A stretch of DNA of 64,000 bases from Melanocharis versteri (taxonomy: Eukaryota; Chordata; Aves; Passeriformes; Melanocharitidae): NCBI GenBank assembly GCA_013397845.1, contig VZTG01010316.1, positions 70,731-134,730 of the forward strand. The letters run 5' to 3'. Of this stretch, positions 39,301 to 51,800 are shown one piece after another. Within the stretch, counting starts at the first letter, position 1, and each line of letters starts with the position of its first letter. The notes below the pieces were generated by a model, which did not search any database, had not been told where the DNA came from, and was given only the letters and a program-made list of their open reading frames with translations. The position numbers were made by a program, and so were the translations under genes.

Positions 39301-40682
39301 CTTCTTATCTGAGTATGTGGCAGTATAGAGCCAATTCTGTCATAGACATGGATCAAAAAGTGTGGTAAATTCACTTTTGAATAGCCCTAAGGAGACTTTC
39401 ATATAGATTCAGAATAAAACTGTCAGGAACTGAGAATTTTCTTGCCCCCTGACTTCCTCTCCTCACAATATGTCACTACATTTCCATCTACCCTGAAAAG
39501 TCCTGACTTTTCTGAAGCAGGGTTTCATGTATTATAAAACATAATTTCTTTTTGTCCATAACACTTTACAGAGAAATAGTAGTTTTTATGTATTTCACAC
39601 TTCTGAGTTTTTTTTCAAAATAACCAGATCATTCTCCTCAGATGTTTTAAAAATTGAAAGTATTTCATTTTGCTGAAATTGTATTTTTGACTTTATGATT
39701 CAGTCAATGCTAAGATAAATCTTTAAAGCACACATTCAAAATAAAGCATTTTAAAATTAATTAAAACATAATTTTTTCAAATTGGGAAGATAATTTTTAT
39801 AGGATTTAAAAATATTATAGATATAGATATAATTTTATATGCATTGTAACTTTTTGTTTAATTCAAGATGAAAATAATTCTTAGATATTTAATTTCTTTA
39901 CCTGTAATGCAAAAAAACTTTGCATTTTTATTCTTATACCAGAAACTTCAAAATTTGATTCATCATTCTTGATGAAACTGTAAACTATTGTGAACCTCAT
40001 AATATTCCCATATTAATGAATTTCAATAAAAAATTCTCGAGTGGCTAGCAATACTGTGCAACTGGAACTAATATTTTCTACTATGAAGAAATCTGTTGTT
40101 GCTGAGTAATCAAATAATTGATTGATGCTGTCATTCAAGATTTCTGGTAACGTACTTTAATCTTCTCTTTTTTGACTATGTTCAGTAACTGGCACATTGC
40201 GTGGCCCTGAGGAAGTCTGAAATCAAACGCACCAAAGATGATGGGAACTTTATATTGCCTTCAGAAGGTTCTGCGCTGGACGCGTCAGGAACAGTGTCAG
40301 CTCTTCTGGTTGTGCCTGACAGGTCAATCCGTTTGCAGTTACTAAGTAGCTTAAGAAAAATGCAGTAACTTTTCTCATATTTATTAATTTTTTTTAGTGA
40401 GGGCACAAATGTGGCATGAATGCTAATAAAGGGCACACCTGTGTCTGTGGTGAATTGTTTTATCTTCTGTCTTCAACTGTCCTAGAGCTACTGTTACAGC
40501 TCTGGTGTTTTCTGTTGACTAAGAGCAACCCTGGCCACATGGACCAGTGCTTATTTGAGGTTGTTTCTCAGCTGACATCCCTTCATTTGCAGTTCCTGTA
40601 GATATTTTCAATAAACTTTCATATCAACAAGTATAATGTACCTTTGCTGCTTGGATGAAATATGTGTTCTGTTTTTTTCCAG
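36346..40682. other. Unique non-coding sequence
   Basis: No gene is recognised. A purine- and G-rich patch at 38830-38930 lacks a full four-run G-quadruplex. An AT-rich island covers about 39540-40070. Open frames are all under 100 codons. Confidence 0.5.
39540..40070. other. AT-rich island
   Basis: About 500 bases are very low in GC, with repeated ATAGATATAGATATA at about 39815-39832 and many A or T tracts. Such stretches can act as scaffold attachment regions, but this is inference from composition alone. Confidence 0.45.
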
Positions 40683-40730
40683 AAAGAGCAATGGTCATCT
40701 TGTGTTGCTCTTCATGAACAGATTCAAATT
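40683..40730 (+). other. Exon-like 48-nt segment, unproven
   Basis: A long pyrimidine tract ending CTGTTTTTTTCCAG lies directly upstream, and GTAAGTTT follows directly. The segment is 48 bases, a multiple of three. Two of its frames are open; one reads KEQWSSCVALHEQIQI, the other is hydrophobic. Such small symmetric exons are often alternatively spliced in vertebrate genes, but I cannot name a protein that contains this peptide. No neighbouring exon was identified. Chance occurrence remains the simplest explanation until transcript or conservation data are examined. Confidence 0.25.
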
Positions 40731-41600
40731 GTAAGTTTATATATTTTAGTCCTGTTTTATATGGAAAGAAGACACTGAAATAAGTTCCCAGAGTGAAGAG
40801 ACTGAATGTGGCACATTTTCTTAGTAGTTTTCATGTTTCAATGTCAGTTGAAAATGATAATTTTCCCTTCTACAAAAACATATTCTGAAGTTCTACAGGG
40901 AGAGTCTATGCTATCTTTTGAGCCATCAGTCACTGATTATAATTTCAGAGCAGTACTAATAGCTATTGGTACTCATTTCATAAGAGGTTTGACCACAGGG
41001 GTTCTGGCTAGGGACGTACTAAGGCAATTAATCACTGAGTATCGTTGCAGATGATAATTCTATGTTAAATTTCAGCTTAGCAAGAACAGAGTTGATGATG
41101 TCTTTGTGCCTTGGCAATGACAAAGGAACCTTTGATGAGTATTACATTTTTCTCTACCTTCAGAAGAAAGACCAGTGAAATTAACATTTGAAATATGATA
41201 TTAGTGAGACCAAAGCAGATCTGCCAGTGGGCTGCATGCAGAGACCCTTAATGACTCCTGCTGCTCATGAATAGTGATTTAGTTACGTAATATAAGAATT
41301 TCTTAGCAGTTAGCCAGTGATATTATCCTGTTGAAGTAATTTCTCATTGTTTAATGGAACATTTATAATCTTAAAATTTGGAGTGTATTTCTTTCACATT
41401 TTTCCTGTGATCATACACATGGGTAAACTCTGAAACGCCATCATAATTTTTGGTACTTCTGAGCTGCACTCTCCCTCTCACAGCACATACATTACACTAG
41501 CTTTGCGACTCATGGTCTCCAGAGTAAGTCCCAGGGCATTAATTCCTGGCTTGTGATTCTATATTAGAAAAGCAAGAAACCTCAAAGATTACAGTGCAGT
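40731..41600. other. Unique non-coding sequence
   Basis: AT-rich sequence with no recognised gene or repeat. Confidence 0.5.
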
Positions 41601-42275
41601 TTGCCAGCCTCCGCTTGCCTCTCTGTGAGACACCTCCAGGGTAACTCTTGCCCTCACACCCTGCTATTTGCTCAGCCCAGGGCTCTATTGCAATACCCTG
41701 TATTAAGAGAATTCAGTGTTTTTTCTCACCATCTGCCAGCAGATGAGTGGAGGACACTGGGGTCAAGTGAGGGAAGATCCTGTACGTTATCAGCTGTGCA
41801 TGACACACCAGAGGCAGCTCTCCCAGCCTGTGCTGGACAGCCTGAACAGCACTGCTTTTTCCCACTAGCTCCCAGCAGCTCGAGGATAGCTCAGGGTTCC
41901 CTTCCCATGAAGGTTTCATGGCCTCTGTTGTCCCTCTGGCTCACACCCTCAGCACTGACAGACCCACTAGCTGGAAGGAGCACAACCTCTGCCTTAGGAT
42001 TGGCAAAAATGGATCAGTTTCCTGGGTTTCTGTTTGCTTGTGGAGGCAACATGAGGATGATTCTCCAACACACACTCAGTGCCAATCAGTGGATGACATC
42101 TGTACCCTCCTCACTGACCTCGACCTTGCAACCAGCACCTTACAGCGCAGGGCTGGTGCTGATCCACAGGGTCTTCTGGAAGGAACCCCAGGAGCCAGGG
42201 AAAGGGACCTGCGCCTCCTTTGGGCAGCAGGCACAACAGCAACAGAAGTTTTTCCAAAGAAAAACCCTTATATAA
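41601..42275 (+). other. Longest open frame (224 codons), doubtful gene
   Basis: This is the longest ATG-to-stop frame in the window. It lies in a GC-richer patch of about 700 bases, where stop codons are rarer. The predicted peptide has no signal peptide, clear membrane segment or domain that I recognise; it is rich in serine, leucine and proline and ends in a glutamine cluster (QQAQQQQ). A second plus frame of 120 codons overlaps it at 41918-42280. No Kozak-like start, promoter or polyadenylation signal was found nearby. One frame this long by chance is not surprising in 128 kb of strand. It could be a lncRNA exon. Confidence 0.15.
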
Positions 42276-45200
42276 GCTAAAGAACTGAGAGATTCAAATT
42301 TCTGGCTGTCTGGTCATGTGAAAGTTTGCTGCAGTTCATGCAGCTGCTCTTGCGGGATACCAAAGTCCATCTTAAGCAACCAGAGCAGTTTTCATCGGGC
42401 TGACCTTCCACACTAACAGGAGCAGGGCTAGGCCCATTTGACAAAGGTATTATGTATGACAGGCCTGTATATTATCAGTATAGATTTGCATAAATAGTTG
42501 GAAAATCAGAAAATTGTGCTTAGGTGTTTTTGAAAGTTTTCCTGAGAATGAGGGGAACCTTGATGTAATGACATAATTTAAATGATAAAAATGGAAACTT
42601 GCTAGAAAGGAAGAACTTTGTTCAGATTGCCTATTTTCAGCTCTATTGCAGAATTCCTATGAATTTTAATTTTCACAATCTGAGTTGTCTAATAGTTTTG
42701 AGAACTTCATCCACTTTGAAGTACATATTCCTATTCCTCAAAGAGCGAAAAGGTTTCCTGCCTGCTTTTTTCAGCACTTTCTTAAATCCCCATGTGCACA
42801 TGCCAAACGCTGAGGCATAATTATATCATCCCTAAGGTATTTTAATCTCCGTATAATTTAATTAAAAATATTTGCTGTGGATTTGTTCAGTGATAATGAA
42901 ACATAGGGTTTTGCATTCAGTTAACAATTTAAATGAAATCATATTCTGTCAAAACAAGAAATGATGTTGCCTAATGGATTCTGGGCACAGATTAGCTGAT
43001 CTGAGTGGGCCTGTTTCCTGAACAGTTCTGCTTTCTCAAGAAATTGCAAATCCCACTGGTAATTCTTGGGATTTTCTCTCAAAAATATTCTGTACATGAA
43101 TATGAGCAGAGACAAGCAGATTGTGTGCCACTTCACTGATTCATTTCTTGATCTAAAGCTATTTGAATTGCATTCAGGTAGCAACTAGCCCCATACCCTT
43201 TTTTGTAAGCAGCTCACAATCCACACAAATATGCTTCTATGTCTTAGGCTTTTCTTATTTTGCTCAATCTCTTTTATATGTTGAGTAATGTAGTCACAGT
43301 CTGTTCATTACAGGTCTTTTAAATTGCCAGTGCTCCTTGGATCTTCCTCAGTCAATGCACAACCATCTTCACAAAGACTGGGTAAACTTATCATCTTCCC
43401 GTGTTAAAGCACGACATACGTGGAGCGGGTTGCATGTAGGGTCACTGAAGTTATCTGCATGGTGTGTGGATTAAGACAAGCCCTTACATTGATGACTCCA
43501 GTCCCATTGGCAGGTCTCAAGGTACATCACTGGCAGGAGAGGCAATTTAAGCAGCTCTAACTCTCTCGCCTTTCTCCTGCCGCACAGATCAAACCCCATG
43601 TGAAGCTAGATTGTGCTCCCCTTGGGACGACTGACTGTCCATTCATCCTGGAAAAAGTACTGCCAATTTTCTTGTTGACAACAAAAAAAGAAAAGTTTTT
43701 CACAAGTCAGTAGTATCTTCTCCAAAATCCGGTGCTCTTTCCGTCAATGACTAACACTGTGCTGGATATTTCCACTTGTTTCCAGAGGCCTACTTGCAAG
43801 GTGACATTTAACTCAGTGTGATTAGCGGCCAGGAAACGTAAGGAAAAGGACTATATACTAGACAAAAAATTACATTCAGTGTTTTAAATATCACCTTAAT
43901 TTACTTCCAAAAGATCTCTTTAGCTATCAACTTAGGATGAATGATTTCATCCTCATTTTCCCCCAAGCAAACTCCTCTCATGTGCTTTGAAGCTCCTAAT
44001 GGTCTTATCCTATATGGTGCAAGAAGTCACATAATCAGAACCAAGGTAGTAATTGAAAATCCTTGATAAAGGTCTTTTTCTGACAGTCCTTTATCTTGTG
44101 GAGTCCTCTGGCAATGTTGAATGAAATTGCTTCTTCTACGTGTCACTCCAGCTAGTCTTGTGGCTCAGTTAGCTCAGTCATGTGGGGACTCTTTTCTATA
44201 CCAGGGCAAGTACACAGTTCATCAGAAAGTCTTTGAGATGAACTGACCTCTGCTGAAATAGCCATTCAACTACAAAAGCCTATTTATAATGCTGTAAGTG
44301 GAGATAAACTTTAATTCCATGTCACAAATGGTAGGGAGAAGTAAGAAGCCGTGAAACATGTAGGGAATGGTATCTTGTTAAGCTTTTCTGGGGAAAAAGC
44401 CCAAAGCAGCCTACAGAATTAACAGTGAATTGGTCTAGGAACTCTGGATATTAAATGAGAAGATTGCTTGTGGCAGTGTGAAAAACCTGATCACCTAACC
44501 AGCTTTATCACCTTCAGTGTGGGTGTATGAAGCAATAGGAACATTTTCCCAATCTTGCCTGGTGTGTTGGTACAAATCAGTCTGAGCAGGGCTTTGGCTT
44601 TGTAAATGCAGGCAGCTGTCAGTCTTCAGTGGGGGAGTTGTGCTTCATAACAACGTGTGGATGTGGGAAGTAAATCTGTCACCTGTCAGCCAGTCTGAAA
44701 CATGCATAAGGTTCCTCACTTAGGCAAAGATCGCTAATTGCACTCAGTGACAATGTGTGGTATTTAAAATAAATGTTAAGCAGGTATTTATGGGAAAGTT
44801 AAGCAGCGAGAGTATTCTGCCCCTTGAAGAAGAATGAGAGATGGTGATGGAACCAGGCTATGGAATAAAGCACACTGATTGTTTTCTTGACAAGCAAAAT
44901 TACTCAGATCTTGGTGGAAAGCATTTCAGCTTTGCAGGGCAGCAAGAATTTTCTTTGGCAGCTCAGTGTGATACACATCACAAATGAATATTAGCAATAA
45001 TTATCAGGTTTGTGTTCTGCTAAGCAAAACTCCACTTTTTGTTCTCATTGCCTTTTCACACTCACACATTTTACAAAATTATAGATCTTCATGGAAAATA
45101 CTGGATGTCAGGATGAAAGTCTAAAGAATTATGTGATATTTCTATGAAAAAAATAAAATCAGTTAAAATGTTCAATTTTCTGTCATGACATGAACAGGTG

Positions 45201-45684
45201 GTCACGTTTCTTTTACTGCTGAATTTTCTGTAAATCACCTACATTCAGACCTGGTTAGTTTTTCAGTTGGATTCCATACAGAAAGTGGGCACATGATGCA
45301 TGTCATGATCCTGACAGACTGTGTCCTACTGTGTTCCTTTTGCATCTGGCATTTGATCAGCTAAAATCCTCTCGGGGTACCACAATTTGTACTCAAGAGG
45401 ATTCTGCCCTGTCTGGTGTTCTGGTTTGTAACCAACACCTACCAAAGGAGCCTGGATATTCTCTCTTTAATTTATCCAACATTTCCTCTCTATTGTCTTG
45501 CCTGTTTTCCCAGAACAGGGCATTTGCATTAATTTGTATCCATTTTTAGCATTTATTAGTCATGTGTATTATTCTGCCATATCCTGCCAATTAAATCTTT
45601 GTTCTGGCCAAAACCCGACAACCTCTCTGGCTTATTACCAATGTTTTCTCTGGACTGACACACTCCTTCTCCATCCTTCAACCC
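42276..45684. other. Unique non-coding sequence
   Basis: No gene or assignable repeat. Open frames are under 85 codons. A tRNA-like string near 44160 was examined and rejected. Confidence 0.5.
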
Positions 45685-45865
45685 ATCATCAGTGAACTTG
45701 CTGAGGAGGCATGTGCCCCTTCATTCATCATTCATTGATGAATAAGTTAAACAATACTGGGACCAGTATAGAACCCTGGGGGATGCCACTGGTGACAGGC
45801 CTCCGACCACCCCCTGTGCCACTGGTCACAACCCTCTGGGATCCACCACTCAGCCACGTGGCATA
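45685..45865 (-). mobile_element. CR1-type LINE reverse-transcriptase fossil
   Basis: On the minus strand 45730-45805 translates in one open frame to a peptide containing GIPQGSILVPVLFNLFIN. This is the conserved non-LTR reverse-transcriptase block (G-V/I-PQGS-x-LGPxLF-x-x-F-I-N-D) of CR1 ORF2, just before the catalytic box. That frame then meets a stop, and after a frameshift the catalytic region appears as LSKFTDDG at about 45683-45706, where active copies have FADD. Beyond 45865 similarity fades. The fragment is dead and old; neither the rest of ORF2 nor the 3' end is visible next to it. Confidence 0.85.
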
Positions 45866-48800
45866 TTTGCCATGGACAATTTGCTAAAGTCTGTAGAATT
45901 TTGCCATCACTACTAAGGATGGATAGATGGGAATAAGACGATTGATACCAATGTTACAAGCCCAGTGATGTACCTTCTTGTGGAGAGTACAGTGATTAGT
46001 TGCAGAGGAAAGCCATAAGAAATGGCCTAAAATGTAATTTTTAATTTTTTTTCAACCAGTTTAAGGTCAGGTATGATTTAACTTCAGTTGCAGCTAGTGT
46101 ATCTATAGTGATACAAAGAGGTATTTTTCATCCAGTTGCCAAAATTTATTGATTTGCTTATTTGATTCCCTGTTTCTGGCTGAATCAACTGTAGCCAACT
46201 GTAAAAAATGCTATTGTCATTTTGTCATCCAGCCAGTTCAGAGAAGTGAATCTGCTGGGAGAACCCTTGATATCATTTTCCTCCAAGAGATTGAAAGTGT
46301 AGGGCTTAAATCAATGCTTCCAAGTACTTATTTCATGAACATCAGATTTTTTCCACTAACTGCTGCATGAATTATGTTTTAATGAAGTCACTATGTCCCT
46401 TCATTAAAGTTTATCTCTGTATCACTTCCATATAGTTCAAAGAATGGAATTGTCATCACAGGCATTGTAGTAAAGATTAACTCCAGGCAGAGATTCAGCC
46501 TTCAGTGTTACTTTTTGATTTCACCTCATTTGCAGCTTGCCTTAGCACTTAGGGAGGCACAGATGGCTGTGCAGTCCCAGGAATGGCTTAGGATGTCCAG
46601 GGATGGAAAGCATCCTGGGTCTCCTCTGGCTGCAGGAGTGAATGTTTCTCTTTCCCACTCCTTTGCCAGCGTGCTGGAGTTTGGCTTCTACTGCTCACAT
46701 TGTCATTTTCATGCTCCCTAAGGTGATGAAAATATCCAAATTGTTAAATTCTCTGCTGGTTTTCTCTATTGCCATTTTAGAATGTAGGTAATTGTAAGAT
46801 GAGGGGTCATCAGTACTTGGTCATGTGGTTAAAATGCAGCACAATAAGAGAATGGCACTAGAGAAAAAGCGCTGGGATTGCAGTAGACAGCTTTATAATT
46901 GTCAGTAGAAAAGATGCCTTCAGTGCATTATGGTTACTTTCCTTTCAATTGCTTATTCATTTTATTAAGTACTAATACAATTTCTTCAATATGAAAGCTG
47001 AGCTCTTCCCATGCTCTACGTGTTCAAATAAAGATGATTCTTAATGTATGTGTGTAAAGCCAGGACCTTCTTCATCTTGGAATGCATATATAACCGAACA
47101 TAAATAAAAACGCATGCAGAATATCTAATTACAACAGATGTCGAGTCAGTCTAGGAATGAGAAAACCCTATTCCAAGGTGGCTTCCTATATTGGAATAAC
47201 GATTCATTCCTTAAGATTGGCTGCTTGCATATGTGATCTTCATTCAAGCTGATGGAAAAGAACTGAAATTCTGGAATTTACGGGCACAGAGATGCACTTT
47301 CCCTTTGGAAAGATTTATAGAGTACCAAGCCTGAAGGGAATAAAAAAGGGCCCAGGATGAATGATGTTTTTATCACCTACAAATTGTGTCCTGATGAACC
47401 TTGATGACTTATCCCTGTCACTGTGTAGTATCACTTTCTCTCATACAATGAGTGAAAGGCAGGATACCCAAGCTGAATTGCTGATGAAGGCAGGGAGGTC
47501 ATTAGCTAGTCCATTAATCCATCCCTTCTTTCTAATATCTAACACAAGCAGCAGTCGCAGATGATGGTAGAGGTTTCTCCTAGTACATAAGTGGTGTGGG
47601 GTCTTATCTGAGTAAAACTTGCTTTTCCTTCACTAAAACCTCCAAGTAATTATTAGAGTAACCTTTGGCATTTTTTTCCTTTTATTGAATACAGTTCCCT
47701 TCAGACATAGCTTCCCTCTTGTTCCTGAGACTTACTGCATCAGAATTGTACCCACATCTCTGGTTCATGGTCTTGCCAGACCTATTGCACAATGCCTATT
47801 TTACACTGTTTGTACTCCTACAACGTTGCCTATTGACCTCAGACTGAGACCAACGCTGACAATCTACTGTCCCATTGCTGAGTGCTGTAACAGCTCGCAG
47901 ACTGAGTGGAGGAATTTCTGAACTCATCTGAAACAACAATAAAAGGATGCAGTTTACAAAAAAAACCAAAACCAAACCAAACCAAACCAAGAAAAAAATA
48001 ATGTAACAATTGCACAGCTTGAAAAAGTCATCTTGTTCCAAGTATATTTTTGAAATGAAAGCATTTAAAGAAGAATGAATGACGTTATCTTCTTTTCAGT
48101 TTGTCTTTCAAATTTCTAGAAGCAAAATGAAGTTCTATAAAAATCAGCAGAATTCTCTTCATTAATCTTTTATTTGTGCCTGTTTAGGACTTTTTTTTTA
48201 ATGTAAGTTACACTTTTATATAATTTTCAATAACATTTCATTCTTTGATATAGGATTAAATTTTCAAGAAAAGTTGCTCTGAGTGGGCTCAGATATAAAC
48301 AGATCAAAGCAGTGTTGCTAAAAGTCTTATTTCATTGAATACATTACTCTTCCTCCATTTATAGGATATTTCTATAAATATTTCTATGAGCTCCGGATCT
48401 GTTTGATCTTTTATCAGTGTTGCAGGTAATTTGTCAGATGTATTAAGCATTATATGTAACCTTAATAGAAGAATATAGGAAGAATAAAATAGAATTACAT
48501 TTAAAAATCTCTAATTAACTGATAAAGACTGAGATTGGGGTTTCCAGTTCTACATTCAAAGAAAGAAATGAAAAAAAAAGAGTCCTCTTCTCACACATTG
48601 ACAGAACACTGTACCCCTTCTGAATGTTCGCATGGCCAGGATTGGTCTCTTGGCAGACACTTGTGTTGTGACTGTAAATGCAAACCCAACTTTTCAACCG
48701 TGAATAATACTAACTTTAAATGTGCTGGAGAACTTGGTTATAGAAAGACTGTATTAAAATCATCACAGAGTGCATAGCAGTTACAGCAGAAGTTACCTTA

Positions 48801-51800
48801 CTCCTTTAAAGCAGCACAGATTACCTTAAAATAAATGGTTTCTTGCTTTTGAGAGCAATGTGCTTAGACTGTATACCTGAGACACATTTGCAAAGGAAGA
48901 ACTTTGCATATAGCTCTCCTACTGGTCTTTGATATCCTTTTGTTCCTTCAAAATGTGGCAAGTCTCCTGTTGAGTCTGGTATTGAAACAAGAAGAGAAAA
49001 AAAAGGCCATCCTCCCTCCCTATTACTGACTGTGACTTAAGGAGAGTTGACACACTCTGGAATACTGTTAAATTTCATGCCATGCCCCCTGTGTGGCAGA
49101 TTTAATCCGTAGTGTTTAATGGGAAATGACTGTGTTTTTTCCTGCTATTGAGTTGAAAAGCTGCAAGCACTCATAGCACTGAAAAACCTATGGAGGTTTG
49201 ATGAGACATTTCTTCAGTATTCCTTATTGTTGGGGTTACCTATAGCTTGGGGTAAATGCAAGCATACTCTGCATCTGTGTGAAGGGAATTGCAAGCTTAA
49301 CCTTGCACTTCAAAATACATCAGTATTAGATCTTTCCCTGTGTCAAGCCCTCCTCACTTCTCTCAACAGGAGATACTAAATTTTCTTTAGTGCAGCCGCA
49401 ACACAATTCCCTGGTTTCCATTTCTGAGTACATCCTCATCTGGAAGCTGTGCAAACAACCACCCTGGAGACACCTACAGACAATTTACTTCTCTTTTGCT
49501 GTCAGTGTGTCTTGGAACAGCGGCCTCTAAATTGTCTCCTTCAGTTTCCTAAGTTCTTTATTAAGATTCGTATCCCATGTCCACCTCAATTTTTACAGGA
49601 ATAGGTCTCAAGTTCTTGGTTCAGTCAACAAAAGTAAGCACCATTTCCCTTGCACTGCTCACCATTACAGGGATTTTACAGGGGTTTCTTTGTTCATTCA
49701 GAAAAGTGTAGTGATGGTGGCCTCAACATTAGCAGCAAACCTTTATGCTTCCTTCAAATTTTCTGAAAGCTCCAGCTGTGTTTGGCCGTTCAAGTACTTT
49801 GTGATTCAACTGTTTTAATTTCTCTGTGTACATTTTACCCCCATGCTGTGCGTTTTCCAGCACTCACTTGAAGCTGAGGGTCTGACAGAGGTCTGGTTCT
49901 TTTGACAGCTGAGTGCTAACAGACTAGTGCTGTATAGCATGAGCTGCGGCACACCACAGGGCTGCCAGATGGCTCCTGCAAGTCACCAAGCCAACCCTGT
50001 AAATACTCAAACACCTACATAAGGAGAGAAAAGACAGGAAAAAAATTGTGGAGAAATCAAATACCAAGAGATGGAAAATTAACTTATCCTTTTGCTTAGC
50101 AGAAGTGAAAAAATACTCAACTAAATTAATGGGCATGTAGCTGCTGGATCAGTGGATGTTAGGGAACGGCTCTCTGAAGGCCATGCCGAGCTGCTGAACA
50201 GTGACAAATTTGATAGTGCTGGCCTTTGTTTTAAGACAGAAGATGAAATGTTGCTGGAAAGACACAGACTTCAGTAAGCTCTTTGTCTCGTGCTGAAACA
50301 AGATATCCCCTGCTGGTACTGATAAAATCTCAACTGAGATCCAGTTGGTGATGATGGAAGCAACTGAGATGGGCACCTTTGGTGATCGTACAGGGGAATC
50401 CCTGTCTGTGGCATTACAACATCGGGGGTTGAGCTCGGAACTCCTGGGGTGAAGAGCAACAGCTGGTGTGGGACCTGAGCAATCCACAGCTAAGAATACC
50501 TGCTGTGCTGGTTGCTCTAAAAGCACCATGTAGGGACTTTCCTGTGCAAAGACTCCAATCCCACTGTGTTTCTCCATCACTTATCAATACTAAGGAATGC
50601 AGGAGGAAAACATGACTGTATGCTTTTTCAAGCTACCATGAAACAAGTAGATTGAGTATAATTTCTCTTCCTCAGCTTGTTTTTGTCGTGAGAACTGATA
50701 GCTGCAGGACCTTTTGTTTGTGTTCATTTCAAGATAAGATTGTTTCTATAAAGGATAAACACCCTGCTTTCATCTCTATTCAAAGCAAAAGTGTTCTCAC
50801 AAGAATGGCTTATTGCAGTATATTGCTGTGCTTATTTTATTCAGGTACTGAGCTTAGCAGTCAGAGATTATATCAAAAGTTGAAACAAGATTAATCTGCT
50901 CTGAAATATAAATACAGGAAAAAAACCACAGCCTTAATCCATTTTTGTGACAAGGTCATGTTTCTAATCTCATGGATATTTGGGATGGCATGTATATAAT
51001 TTTAGGCTTTTGCATTTCAGATCTGCTAAATGGGTGGCTCTAGTGTGACTCCCTCAGGGAAAGCAAACATGCATCTTTTAACAGGTTTTCATATAAGTCA
51101 CTGGGAGTGAGTGGAAAGGGAAGAAGAATTGATTACATATTAGCCTGTATGTATAAGATTAAGCTCTTATAGAGATGGAGGAAGTCAATTCTGCATTGAT
51201 TTTCTTCATTGATTCAATAGATGTTTAGTTGAAACCTAGAAGAAACAGGCAGAAATAGCTGTCGCACATAAAAATGTTGCATATAAGAAAAAAGAGTATT
51301 ATGGTCTATGGAAGATGAGAGAGGAAGACAGGGCATAAAAGAAAGACATCTTTAGAGGCAGAGAAATTGAGGTGGTTGCAAAGATGAAAATCTTAACGTG
51401 AATGTTATTTCCTGGGTTTTCAATAAGTCATTCCTAAAGCGCCCATGGGGCTGGGGGCACATCTCTCCCTGCTGCCTTTATCCTGAAGAGTCCACAGTTT
51501 CAAACTCATCAGCGGCATTTGTAATTTTGAAGCCAATGTGCAGTTAACACACACAAGTGGTGAGAAGGGCTTTGTGTTGACTGTTGCTCCTCTGTGGTTG
51601 AGAAGATGGAAAGGTCAGACGGTCAGACCAGGTCTTTTTTTTTTAAAGACCTCTTTATTTCAAAATGTTAGTTGTAGTTATCTCTGGAAAGGTAAAAAGA
51701 GCAAAAAGGTAAAACAAACAAAAATTTTAGTGAGCTGAGAAAAATTTTGTTCTTTTTGTAGGCTGTGGATGAAAATGTTTGAACTTGCTTTTCTTTCTGA

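Noticed and set aside
44155..44235. tRNA-like string (GTGGCTCAGTTAGCTCAGTC) resembling a D-arm region.
   Set aside because: No matching B box, anticodon arm or acceptor stem pairing was found downstream.
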